Of a stretch of DNA of 16,158 bases, positions 1 through 7,561 are shown in pieces. A program made the translations under genes and the position numbers. Position 1 is the first letter of the stretch; each line of letters starts with the position of its first letter. Source of the stretch: CAZPMT01 sp964587655 (GTDB lineage Bacteria; Hydrogenedentota; Hydrogenedentia; Hydrogenedentales; SLHB01); the NCBI GenBank assembly GCA_964587655.1, contig CAZPMT010000132.1:1-16158 (forward strand). Direction: 5' to 3'. The notes beneath the pieces are model-generated. The model saw only the letters and a program-made list of their open reading frames with translations. It was not told the origin of the DNA and made no database searches.

Positions 1-143
1 ACGCCGAAAAGGATCACCTGCAGGGTTGCGTCCACTTTGTCCACTACTTGGACAAACCCAACTGTCTCCAATTGCCGAATCTAGGTTGATTTGCACTTGA
101 CCCTTTAGATTGACCTCGCAGGCGCTTGTGGATGTGGAATCGA

Positions 144-1088
144 TCAGCCGATCCCCCGGCCGAGCGCGGCATTCACGACAGAGACTGGATGCGCACCGGG
201 GTATCGGATGAACTGGACGTGTCCGTCTAGGTACAGCGCGTTCGAGCCGCCTGGCGCGTGGTGGAAATCGTTGTCAGTGTTGATGCTCGCGCTAATGGCG
301 TCCCACGCGATCGGCAACTCACTTTGTGCCTTGGCGCTGGCTGCAGGGTTATTGATGTCCGTAATCATGAACCGCTCGATCCCTTCCCGGAGCCGGTAAA
401 CAGTGTTGCCGCCCCCATTGCCGTATAGGTGGAAAGGCCGGCCGGTGAGGGACTCAATCCAAGCTACCTCCTCAGCATAATAACCCCGGGCTGCTCCCTC
501 GAGCAGCACGAAATCTATATTGGTCAGGTCCGAGTCAGCTCGCCTGAAGTACTCCTGCCAATCCGAATACGGCCCTTCCATCAACTCCTGAAACAGCAGC
601 CACCCGAAAGCCGTTACCCAAACGTACTCATCTTCCGCCGCGTACCCGTAGTAACGGTAGCCTCTATCCTCAAAGGCGTAGGCATAGAGTGTTCCGCCCG
701 GCCCCAGACACCATCCGCCGCCGGGACACTCGATCCAGCGGGCAGGATCCATCATCACGTCGGAAGGACAAAAGAAGATGTTCATATCCGAGAGGTACTC
801 GGGATAAATGGTTTGTCCCGCAGCGGCACACACCCAGCCTTCTGAGGTGGGGTCAAGTGGATTCCCTTCGGTACCGATGGGGGGATACTTGCCCCCTTTG
901 GCCTCGCCTGCATACATCTTGAACACGAGGCCCCACTGCTTGAGGTTGTTTTGGCAGGACGCGCGCCGTGCGGCCTCGCGCGCACGTGCCAGCGCCGGCA
1001 GCAAGATCGCCGCGAGGATGCCTATGATAGCGATGACGACCAGCAATTCGATGAGTGTGAAACCTTTTGAAACTCGTTTCGTATACAT
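144..1088 (-). CDS. Prepilin-like (type IV pilin/pseudopilin) protein, H-X-DG family
   Basis: The 314-aa product begins with a short basic leader MYTKRVSKG followed by FTLIELLVVIAIIGILAAI, a classic class III prepilin signal. Cleavage and N-methylation are expected between Gly9 and Phe10, and the conserved Glu is at mature position 5 (residue 14). The hydrophobic helix runs to about residue 33, followed by the ALARAREAARRASCQNNLKQ stretch typical of the large prepilin-like families of Planctomycetota and relatives. Near the C terminus HAPGGSNALYLDGHV is the processing-associated H-X9-DG signature, here with ten residues between His and DG. The ATG start is supported by AAGGAG (1098-1103, minus) nine bases upstream. 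Such proteins are membrane-anchored and probably cell-surface or envelope proteins; the precise role is unknown and no pilus assembly genes are nearby. It is divergent from the helicase gene and has its own promoter. The family call is firm; a true pilus role is not shown. Confidence 0.93.
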   Translation of the reverse strand: MYTKRVSKGFTLIELLVVIAIIGILAAILLPALARAREAARRASCQNNLKQWGLVFKMYAGEAKGGKYPPIGTEGNPLDPTSEGWVCAAAGQTIYPEYLSDMNIFFCPSDVMMDPARWIECPGGGWCLGPGGTLYAYAFEDRGYRYYGYAAEDEYVWVTAFGWLLFQELMEGPYSDWQEYFRRADSDLTNIDFVLLEGAARGYYAEEVAWIESLTGRPFHLYGNGGGNTVYRLREGIERFMITDINNPAASAKAQSELPIAWDAISASINTDNDFHHAPGGSNALYLDGHVQFIRYPGAHPVSVVNAALGRGIG

Positions 1089-1097
1089 GACTGTTCG

Positions 1098-1103
1098 CTC
1101 CTT
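1098..1103 (-). promoter_or_regulatory. Ribosome binding site of the prepilin-like gene
   Basis: AAGGAG on the minus strand, nine bases before the ATG at 1086-1088. It supports that start, which also gives a complete leader peptide. Confidence 0.8.
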
Positions 1104-1249
1104 GTGGAATACACCACCTGCCTAGTTCCCAAAAAACCACACTGCAACAGAGAGCAAATCATCGGCATGAAGCCGATGTGCTTGGAGACAGACACAGAAT
1201 ACCCAGCGCGCGACTCGCCACCCCACACCTTGGCGCTTTCGCAAACCAC

Positions 1250-1278
1250 ATTAAATCACATCATCTGCAATCTGTCAA
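1250..1278 (-). promoter_or_regulatory. Sigma70-type promoter for the prepilin-like gene
   Basis: On the minus strand a perfect TTGACA (1273-1278) is followed after 17 bases by TTTAAT (1250-1255), five of six matches to TATAAT. A TGn extended -10 (TGA) sits immediately upstream of it. Predicted transcription starts near 1243, giving a leader of about 155 nt. The -35 box abuts the dyad element at 1279-1304. Confidence 0.68.
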
Positions 1279-1304
1279 CGGAAACATTTTCGGTAACCGT
1301 TTCC
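1279..1304. promoter_or_regulatory. LacI-operator-like dyad between divergent promoters
   Basis: The 13-mer GGTAACCGTTTCC (1292-1304) is symmetric in five of six base pairs around a central C/G step, as LacI/GalR-type operators are. An adjacent imperfect dyad GAAACATTTTC occupies 1281-1291, and GGAAAC (1280-1285) mirrors GTTTCC (1299-1304). The whole element lies between the two -35 boxes of the divergent promoters, so a protein bound there could affect both. No regulator gene is present in the window; the family assignment is inference from the sequence shape. Confidence 0.45.
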
Positions 1305-1305
1305 C

Positions 1306-1334
1306 TTGCGATTGCAGACCACTGATGTTATATT
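1306..1334 (+). promoter_or_regulatory. Extended -10 sigma70-type promoter for mrfA-mrfB
   Basis: TTGCGA (1306-1311), a 17-base spacer, and TATATT (1329-1334) preceded by TGT, an extended -10. Transcription would start near 1341, giving a leader of about 35 nt that carries the GAGGAAG ribosome binding site at 1361-1367, eight bases before the ATG. Confidence 0.68.
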
Positions 1335-1375
1335 CAGATGCGGTTCCCTGAGCACCTCGCGAGGAAGTCGAATAC

Positions 1376-3649
1376 ATGAACGTCGCCCAAGTCCTGGACC
1401 GCTTGAAGGCGGACTCCGAGTTCTGCCGGAGCTTGACGGAGTGGCGCACGATTGATCCCCGGCCCGCGCGGTATGGGGGCTTTCCGGAGAAACTGAATCC
1501 AAAACTGATCGAGGCGTTCAAGCGGAAGGGCGTTCACGACCTCTACACCCATCAGCGGGAAGCGATCGACGCGATCCTGAATGGCGAGAACGTCTGCGTT
1601 GTCACGCCCACTGCCTCCGGCAAGACCCTGTGCTACAACATCCCCGTGCTCAACCGCCTGATGGACAACCCGAACGCGCGCGCGTTGTACCTGTTCCCTA
1701 CGAAGGCCCTGTCGCAGGACCAGGTGCACGAGTTGAAGAACACGATAGACGGCCTCGAAGTAAAGATCGGCACGTACACGTTCGACGGCGACACGCCGGC
1801 GTCGGCGCGGAAGGCCGTGCGCAGCGCTGGCCACATCGTGGTCACGAATCCCGACATGCTGCACGCGGGCATCCTCCCGCATCACACGATATGGATCCGG
1901 CTGTTCGAGAACCTCGAATTCATCGTCATCGACGAGATTCACCACTATCGCGGCGTGTTCGGCAGCCACCTCGCCAACGTCATCCGGCGGTTGAAACGCA
2001 TCTGCGCGTTCTACAAGTCCGACCCGCTGTTTATCTGTTGCAGCGCGACGATCAACAACCCACAGGAGCTCGCAGAGCGCATAATCGAGAAGCCCGTATG
2101 CTTGATCGACAACAACGGCGCGCCGACCGGTCAACGCCACTTCCTCTTCTTCAATCCCCCCGTCGTCAACGCCGAACTCGGCATCCGAAGGTCCTCCGTC
2201 AAAGAGGCGTCGCGCATCGCCACGCAACTCCTGTCGCGCGACATACAATCCATCGTGTTCGCGCGAAGCCGGCTGCGCGTCGAGATCCTGACTACTTATC
2301 TGAAAGAAGCCGTCCGCAAACTCGGCAAGAACGACGACCTCGTGCGCGGATACCGCGGCGGCTATCTGCCGACGGAACGCCGCGCCATCGAGAAGGGGTT
2401 GCGCGAAGGCGAGATTATGACCGTGGTCAGCACGAACGCACTCGAGCTGGGCATCGACATCGGCTCGCTCGACGTGTGCATCATGACCGGTTATCCCGGA
2501 AACGTCGCCAGCACGTGGCAGCAGGCCGGACGCGCAGGCAGGCGCACCACCGTGTCTCTCGTCATACTCATCGCTTCGAGTTCGCCGCTCGACCAATACA
2601 TCATCAGCAATCCCGAGTACTTCTTCGGCCAGCCGCCGGAGAGCGGCGTCGTGGACCCCAACAACCTAATCATCGTCACAAGTCATCTCAAGTGCGCCGC
2701 ATTCGAACTGCCGTTTAGGGACGGCGAATCCTTCGGACTCGACGCGGCCTCAACGCGCGAGATCCTTCAGTACCTCGAAGAGAACCGGATCCTACGGCAC
2801 GTCAAGGACAAGTGGCACTGGTGCGCCGACAAGTATCCCGCTGAGGACATCAGCTTGCGCACCGCGGCCCCGGGCAACGTCGTGATCCTCGACGTGTCCG
2901 ACAACGGGCGCGTGATCGGCGAGATCGATTTGTTCGCGGCGCCCGTCGAGGTCTATGAGAACGCCGTCTACCTTCACCAGACCGCTCAATACACGATCGA
3001 GAAACTGGACCTCGACGATCGCAAGGCGTACGCGCGACCCGTGGCGGTGGATTACTACACGGACGCGCAGACCAAGGTGGATCTCAAAGTTATCAACGTT
3101 GACAACCACGAGCGGCTGGCCCAGGCCGACAAGTGCTGCGGGGAACTCAGCGTGACGTGGCTCCCGACCATGTACAAGAAGATCAAGTTCGGTTCGCACG
3201 AGAACGTCGGCTGGGGAGAGATCCATTTGCCCGAGAGCACCATGCACACTTCGGCCTACTGGATCGAGTTCGCGGAAGACGCCGCCGAGCGCTCCGAACT
3301 CGGCGAGAAAGAACTGGGCGAGTCGCTCCACGCCCTTGCCAACACGTTGCGGCAGGTTGCCCCGGTACAGGTCCTGTGCGACGTAATGGATATCCGAGCA
3401 CACGCGATGTTGCGCGCTCCGTTTTCGGACCGGCCCACCATTTATCTCTATGAGATCTATCCGGGCGGTGTCGGCTTCAGCAGCAAACTCTACACCCATC
3501 ACAACCGCCTGCTGGACGCGGCCATCTCGTTACTGAAACAATGCGCGTGCAAGGAAGGATGTCCGAGTTGCGTCGGGCCGGCGCTCGAGATCGGACAGCA
3601 CGGAAAGAACGGCGCGCTGAAACTCGCGCTATTGGCGCGCAAGGAGTAG
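1376..3649 (+). CDS. mrfA: DEAD/DEAH-box helicase with C-terminal DUF1998 zinc domain, MrfA/YprA-like
   Basis: The 757-aa protein is a superfamily 2 helicase. Walker A TPTASGKT is at residues 77-84, the Walker B variant DEIH at 186-189, SAT at 223-225, and motif VI QQAGRAGRR at 382-390. After both RecA lobes a long C-terminal part ends in the DUF1998 (MrfA) zinc-binding domain, with four cysteines in CACKEGCPSC (about 723-732) following YPGGVGFS. Length and layout fit Bacillus subtilis YprA/MrfA, an ATP-driven 3'-5' helicase acting with MrfB in a UvrABC-independent pathway that removes mitomycin C adducts. The next gene is an MrfB homologue, and the stop codon lies between that gene's Shine-Dalgarno and its start, so the two are coupled. 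The ATG at 1376 has GAGGAAG eight bases upstream. The gene name rests on motifs plus the partner gene; role in DNA repair is known for Bacillus and inferred here. Confidence 0.9.
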   Translation: MNVAQVLDRLKADSEFCRSLTEWRTIDPRPARYGGFPEKLNPKLIEAFKRKGVHDLYTHQREAIDAILNGENVCVVTPTASGKTLCYNIPVLNRLMDNPNARALYLFPTKALSQDQVHELKNTIDGLEVKIGTYTFDGDTPASARKAVRSAGHIVVTNPDMLHAGILPHHTIWIRLFENLEFIVIDEIHHYRGVFGSHLANVIRRLKRICAFYKSDPLFICCSATINNPQELAERIIEKPVCLIDNNGAPTGQRHFLFFNPPVVNAELGIRRSSVKEASRIATQLLSRDIQSIVFARSRLRVEILTTYLKEAVRKLGKNDDLVRGYRGGYLPTERRAIEKGLREGEIMTVVSTNALELGIDIGSLDVCIMTGYPGNVASTWQQAGRAGRRTTVSLVILIASSSPLDQYIISNPEYFFGQPPESGVVDPNNLIIVTSHLKCAAFELPFRDGESFGLDAASTREILQYLEENRILRHVKDKWHWCADKYPAEDISLRTAAPGNVVILDVSDNGRVIGEIDLFAAPVEVYENAVYLHQTAQYTIEKLDLDDRKAYARPVAVDYYTDAQTKVDLKVINVDNHERLAQADKCCGELSVTWLPTMYKKIKFGSHENVGWGEIHLPESTMHTSAYWIEFAEDAAERSELGEKELGESLHALANTLRQVAPVQVLCDVMDIRAHAMLRAPFSDRPTIYLYEIYPGGVGFSSKLYTHHNRLLDAAISLLKQCACKEGCPSCVGPALEIGQHGKNGALKLALLARKE
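3641..3646 (+). promoter_or_regulatory. Ribosome binding site that fixes the GTG start of mrfB
   Basis: AAGGAG lies within the last codons of mrfA, six bases before the GTG at 3653. The mrfA stop codon (3647-3649) falls between this site and the GTG, an arrangement typical of translational coupling. Confidence 0.8.
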
Positions 3650-3652
3650 GCG

Positions 3653-4948
3653 GTGGCGGAAGACGCTGACAAGATCAGGCAACTCCTCGCAAACAAGAGC
3701 CTCATGACCGGATCCGAGTTTGTCCGCAAACGCGAGGCGCTTGAACAGCGCCGCCAGGCCGGCGATTTCGACATCGACAAGTTCGTTCCCGGCGAGGTGA
3801 TCGAGAACGAGTCGGGCCGCTTCTATCTCGTCCGAAGCGAGTTTCCGCTCGCGACGCGACAGGGCGGCGTCGAGATCGGCTCCGTACTCGAAAGCATCCC
3901 GGAGCACATCGCGCTCACGGCATGCGACGCCGACCTCGAGGAGTTCGACCCGGCCACCGCGTGCTTCATCGATACGGAAACGACGGGCCTTTCCGGCGGA
4001 ACCGGAACCATGGCGTTTCTCATCGGCGTCGGATACTTCGACGGCGGCGTGTTCCGGCTCGAACAGTGTTTCATGCGGGACTTCGACGAAGAAGAGGCGA
4101 TGCTGCAATATCTCGACGGTCTCTTCGCGAGGCGCGAATCGGTCGTCAGCTTTAACGGAAAGAGCTTCGACGTGCCGCTCTTGCGCACGCGATTCGTCTC
4201 GAACCGGATACCGTTCAGACTCGACGGCGCGCTGCACTTCGATCTGATCCACGCCGTGCGGCGGATCTGGAAACTGCGCCTCAAGGATTGCAGCCTGAGC
4301 AACGTCGAGCGCGCGGTCCTTGGTCTCGAACGCCACGGTGACGTGCCAAGCGCCGAGATACCGCAGATCTGGTTCGACTATCTCCGGTCGCGCGACGCCC
4401 GCGCGCTGAAGCGCGTGTTCTACCACCACCGCATGGACGTGCTTTCGCTGGCGGCGCTGACGGCGCTGTTGTCGCAATGTCTCGAGGCCCCTTGCGGCGA
4501 GGGATTCGAGCACGCGGAGGACCGGCTCTCCGTAATCCGCCTCCACTTCCGGCAGAAACGCTATGCGGACGCGACCGCCCATGCCCGCAAACTTCTCGAA
4601 ACGGAAACCGAAGACTCCGTACGACGCCAGTGTATCGAGCTCCTGGCGTTCGCCTGCAAACGCGCGCAAGACTGGCCGCACATGGCCGAGGCATGGGAGT
4701 TGATGGTCCGCGAGTTCCCGTCGGATATCCTTGGACGCCACGAACTCGCCAAGCTCTACGAACACCGCATGCGGAACCTTCCCGCGGCTCATAAAATGTG
4801 CGAGGAGGCCATTCAGTATCTCGAAACCCGCGCCGCCCTCGAGATCGCCGACGAGTTCGAGTCTCTCCAAATACAAGCGTTCCAGCGCCGCGTCGATCGC
4901 ATCCGCCGAAAGATGTCCAAGGCACGCGGGAACACCGAGGACCTCTGA
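3653..4948 (+). CDS. mrfB: RNase H-like DEDDh exonuclease with C-terminal TPR-like region, MrfB/YprB-like
   Basis: The 431-aa protein contains a DnaQ/RNase H-fold exonuclease. FIDTETTGLSGG supplies Asp107 and Glu109, SFNGKSFDVPLL supplies Asp173, and YHHRMDVLSL supplies His258 and Asp262, completing a DEDDh metal-binding set. Numbering and spacing are nearly those I recall for Bacillus subtilis MrfB (YprB), which is about 413 aa and needs MrfA for its repair role. After about residue 285 the chain is a series of paired helices (for example YADATAHARKLLETE and WPHMAEAWELM), consistent with the C-terminal TPR region of that family. The start is GTG with a strong Shine-Dalgarno inside the end of mrfA; only three bases separate the two genes. 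It converges on the permease gene with 69 bp between stop codons and no obvious intrinsic terminator there. The exonuclease fold is firm; the substrate is inferred from the family. Confidence 0.9.
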   Translation: MAEDADKIRQLLANKSLMTGSEFVRKREALEQRRQAGDFDIDKFVPGEVIENESGRFYLVRSEFPLATRQGGVEIGSVLESIPEHIALTACDADLEEFDPATACFIDTETTGLSGGTGTMAFLIGVGYFDGGVFRLEQCFMRDFDEEEAMLQYLDGLFARRESVVSFNGKSFDVPLLRTRFVSNRIPFRLDGALHFDLIHAVRRIWKLRLKDCSLSNVERAVLGLERHGDVPSAEIPQIWFDYLRSRDARALKRVFYHHRMDVLSLAALTALLSQCLEAPCGEGFEHAEDRLSVIRLHFRQKRYADATAHARKLLETETEDSVRRQCIELLAFACKRAQDWPHMAEAWELMVREFPSDILGRHELAKLYEHRMRNLPAAHKMCEEAIQYLETRAALEIADEFESLQIQAFQRRVDRIRRKMSKARGNTEDL

Positions 4949-5017
4949 CATCGCAAATTCCATCGCCTGACGGCGCGCGTCCTACGTCGCCTCAACGCCT
5001 CGCAGTCGGACGCGTTA

Positions 5018-6817
5018 TCAAAGAGGCCAGAAGACCGGGATCAGGATCTGCGCGCATATAGCCAGTAGAATGGCGAGCGGGAGGCCGACGCGAACGTAGT
5101 CGGTGAACCGGTAGCCGCCCGCGGCGTAGACCATCAGGTTGGTTTGATACCCGATGGGCGTTATGAAGCTGGCGGACGCCGCGAACGCCACGGCGATCGC
5201 GAAGGGACGTGGATTCACACCCAAATGCGAGGCGATGCCGATGGCGAACGGGAAAACGAGGGCAGCCGCGGCGTTATTGGTGATGATCTCCGTGGCCACG
5301 GCGGTGATGACGTACACGCCTCCCAGCACGAAAAACGGACCGAGTAGACTGGCATGACTGACGACGGCCTGGGCCACGAACTCGACGCACCCGGAGTTCA
5401 CGAGCGCCTTACCAAGGCCGAACGCGCTTCCGATGGTTATCAATGTCTGCCAGTCGATGCCTTGCCGGGCGTCGGCTGCGGAAATGCAGCGAGTCAGGAC
5501 CATCAAGCCCGCGATGAGAAACGCCGCCGTAACCGTGCGGACGACGCCCGTCGCCATGAGCGCGATCAGCGCCACCAGCAGGATGGCCGCGATTACGGTC
5601 TTGTCGGAGCGGACGGGACGGGAATCATCCACGCCGCTCACCAAAAGGAAATCCGGGTCGTTGCGGTGTACTCGCTGAAAATGCGGGTCGGTCTGAAGCA
5701 GCAGCGTGTCGCCCGGCCGCAGGGCGATGTCGCCCACTTTGCCCTCGAGGCGTTCGCCTCCGCGATGCACGGCGATGATGGCCGCGTTGTATGCCGCGCG
5801 GAAGTTTGCACTGCGAACGGTCTTGCCGACGCAGGGCGACGTTCCCGACACCACGGCTTCGCACAGCACGCGGCCGCGCTTGCCGACCGCGCCGGTCTCG
5901 TAACCTTCCCCTCCGACCGGCACCAGGCCTGGGATCTTCTCCAGGTCGACGATGTTGGCGGCGATCCCGGTGAACGTGAGGATATCGCCCGCATTGAGCA
6001 CCTGGTTAGGGGGAACCGGAGAGAGGATCTGTTGGTCGCGCGTAATCTCGACGAGGAACAACCCTGGCAAACGGCGAAGTCCCGCATCCTCGACAGTCTG
6101 GTTCACGAGGCGGCAACCGGGTTTAACCTCGAGGTTGACGAGGTACTCGCGCGATGACTCGCGCAGTTGCTCGAAGAAGTCTTTGCGATCTGGCAGTAGA
6201 TGGCGGCCCACGAAGATCAAATACGCAATCCCCACGACCGCGTAAGGAATCCCGAGATAGGCCATCTCGAACAACGTCATGGGCCGAAGCGATTCGTGGA
6301 AGATCGGATTGGCTTCGGAGGCTTGGCGCATGAGGCCGTTAACGACGAGGTTGGTGCTGGTGCCGATCAGCGTGCATGTGCCTCCCAGGATGGTAAGGAA
6401 GGAGAGCGGCATAAGGAGCCGCGAGGGCGCCACTTGATTCTTCTTACACCACCCGGTGACAATCGGAATGAACATCGCCACGATGGGCGTGTTATTCAAG
6501 AAAGCGGACATGCCCGTGACGGACGCCGACATGCGCAACAGCGCCGAGCGTTCCGATCGCGCGCGGCCGAACACCCAACGGCCAACCGTATCCAGTACGC
6601 CGGTTTCACGCAGTGCCGCCGCCACCACAAACAACGCCGCCACGGTCAGCATCTCGGGATTGGCGAACCCTAAGAATGCCTCTTCCGGTGTGACGATTCC
6701 CACCAGCATAACCAGGATTACCGCCCCAAGCAGCAATGCGTCAGGCGCACGATTAGCCACCAATCCCCAAAAGACCAGGCCGACCGTGACCAGGCAGAAA
6801 TACCCTTCCCACGTCAT
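5018..6817 (-). CDS. SLC13/DASS-type permease with two RCK_C (TrkA-C) domains
   Basis: The 599-aa polytopic membrane protein has the bipartite layout of bacterial SLC13 (CitT/ArsB-like) transporters. An N-terminal membrane half carries FLNNTPIVAMFIP (about 106-118) and the signature GTSTNL (152-157). A soluble middle of about 215-395 contains two TrkA-C/RCK_C-like modules, recognisable from KPGCRLVNQTVEDAGLRRLPG and from SGTSPCVGKTVRSANFRAAYN. A second membrane half repeats the motif as EIITNNAAAALVFP and PIGYQTNLMVYAAGGYRFTD. Proteins of this layout move anions such as sulfate or dicarboxylates, probably with Na+ or H+; the substrate cannot be read from the sequence. The ATG has GGGAGG (6824-6829) seven bases upstream. 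It is convergent with mrfB and preceded by a long leader region with two promoter candidates. Confidence 0.9.
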   Translation of the reverse strand: MTWEGYFCLVTVGLVFWGLVANRAPDALLLGAVILVMLVGIVTPEEAFLGFANPEMLTVAALFVVAAALRETGVLDTVGRWVFGRARSERSALLRMSASVTGMSAFLNNTPIVAMFIPIVTGWCKKNQVAPSRLLMPLSFLTILGGTCTLIGTSTNLVVNGLMRQASEANPIFHESLRPMTLFEMAYLGIPYAVVGIAYLIFVGRHLLPDRKDFFEQLRESSREYLVNLEVKPGCRLVNQTVEDAGLRRLPGLFLVEITRDQQILSPVPPNQVLNAGDILTFTGIAANIVDLEKIPGLVPVGGEGYETGAVGKRGRVLCEAVVSGTSPCVGKTVRSANFRAAYNAAIIAVHRGGERLEGKVGDIALRPGDTLLLQTDPHFQRVHRNDPDFLLVSGVDDSRPVRSDKTVIAAILLVALIALMATGVVRTVTAAFLIAGLMVLTRCISAADARQGIDWQTLITIGSAFGLGKALVNSGCVEFVAQAVVSHASLLGPFFVLGGVYVITAVATEIITNNAAAALVFPFAIGIASHLGVNPRPFAIAVAFAASASFITPIGYQTNLMVYAAGGYRFTDYVRVGLPLAILLAICAQILIPVFWPL

Positions 6818-6850
6818 CGCTGGCCTCCCATCAGGCGCGGACCGCGGGCA

Positions 6851-6946
6851 TCAAATCCCGCCGCCTGTAATGTAGATTCCGTACTCTTCATGATGCTTCT
6901 CTTCAAACTGGTGGTAGGGAACGTCGTCACGCCGAATATAACCCAT
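6851..6946 (-). CDS. Possible 31-aa small protein upstream of the permease
   Basis: A short open frame starting ATG at 6944-6946 (MGYIRRDDVPYHQ...) and ending GIYITGGGI before TGA. It has the purine-rich GAGGAAGAGG immediately upstream as a possible ribosome binding site, although very close to the ATG. The composition is protein-like, rich in charged and aromatic residues, with no match I recognise. It lies 33 bases before the permease start, so it could be a leader peptide or chance. If the promoter at 6935-6963 is the one used, this ATG lies upstream of the transcript start and the ORF would not be made from it. Confidence 0.22.
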   Translation of the reverse strand: MGYIRRDDVPYHQFEEKHHEEYGIYITGGGI

Positions 6947-6963
6947 ACCTCTTCCTCTGTCCA
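6935..6963 (-). promoter_or_regulatory. Candidate sigma70-type promoter for the permease gene
   Basis: On the minus strand TGGACA (6958-6963), a 17-base spacer, and TATATT (6935-6940). Transcription would start near 6928 and give a leader of about 110 nt before the permease ATG. Confidence 0.5.
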
Positions 6964-7074
6964 GTCGGCCTGCCGCGTATTGCCCGTGTTGAGAACAGGA
7001 GCGTTGCCCCGGTTGACGTTGCTAAGAGCCGGACCTTTGAACGCAAGCGTGCACGCAGCGGCTTGAGGAGGACC

Positions 7075-7194
7075 TTATTGGGCGTCTTGAAAATTTGTGG
7101 CCACAGTAGCTGTTCCCATACGTTCCTCTCTTTTTTCCTTCTGTGTAATGTCCGGGGCAGGCACAATCACGAGTGTACTTACCAGTATGCTCAT
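7075..7194 (-). CDS. Possible 39-aa small protein directly after a strong promoter
   Basis: The frame starts ATG at 7192-7194 (MSILVSTLVIVPAPDITQKE...) and ends at TAA 7075-7077. It begins about eight bases after the predicted transcript start of the 7209-7237 promoter, so it would be essentially leaderless; no Shine-Dalgarno precedes it. An internal ATG (MGTATVATNF) does have AGAGAGG upstream. The same frame continues open after the TAA to the permease start region, so this may be a decayed gene or chance. No family recognised. Confidence 0.2.
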   Translation of the reverse strand: MSILVSTLVIVPAPDITQKEKREERMGTATVATNFQDAQ

Positions 7195-7208
7195 GTTTAG
7201 CTTGTTGA

Positions 7209-7237
7209 TATATACCATACATGGTCATCTTTGTCAA
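7209..7237 (-). promoter_or_regulatory. Near-consensus extended -10 sigma70-type promoter
   Basis: On the minus strand a perfect TTGACA (7232-7237), a 17-base spacer, and TATATA (7209-7214) preceded by TGG. Matches are six of six and five of six plus an extended -10. It points left toward the permease, about 385 bp away, through a stretch with no established gene. It could drive a long leader, a small ORF or an untranslated RNA. Confidence 0.6.
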
Positions 7238-7561
7238 GTTATCCATTCAGATGCCAAGCATGAGCGAAAGAAACAAGGCCCCAGAAGATCTGTACTCGTC
7301 ACACAGCAATCACTTACGAGGGCAGGAGCGATAGAAAGGTCAATCTGGATTCATGCCGATTTGCCAGAGCGTCTCTTCATCTTGCGGTGTCTTGTAGATT
7401 GCCTTCGGGCGACAGCCACAAGGTGTCTGACTCGCGGGGGCTTAGCAAGACCGCGCGGAGGCTTCCCGCAATGGTTCTGCGGCTGTCCCGTGGCGGGGTC
7501 AGAATATCCCGTCACGCGGCCGGGAATCCAGACACGCAGAGCGGTTCAGTCAACCAGTCGG
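7238..7561. other. Intergenic stretch with no supported gene
   Basis: About 320 bp between the strong minus-strand promoter and the stop codon of the secreted-protein gene. I see no convincing ORF, RNA gene or clear intrinsic terminator. The plus-strand frames across it have the basic, Arg/Ser-rich composition of shadow translation. Confidence 0.5.

Noticed and set aside
1..143. Possible end of a gene, and a small dyad (TTGTCCA/TGGACAA, 37-55), left of the prepilin-like gene
   Set aside because: Short open stretches exist on both strands but none has a start, ribosome binding site or recognisable sequence. The 7-bp dyad lacks a T-run and has no clear partner gene.
1334..2596. 420-aa minus-strand open frame over the helicase gene
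   Set aside because: It is antisense to a clear helicase with all its motifs. The translation is Arg/Val/Asp-rich with no recognisable domain, typical of a shadow frame in GC-rich DNA.
3629..4963. 444-aa minus-strand open frame over the exonuclease gene
   Set aside because: It mirrors the codon structure of mrfB on the other strand and shows no family features.
7022..7246. 74-aa minus-strand open frame with several cysteines
   Set aside because: Its start lies inside the strong promoter, upstream of the predicted transcript start, and it has no ribosome binding site or recognisable family.
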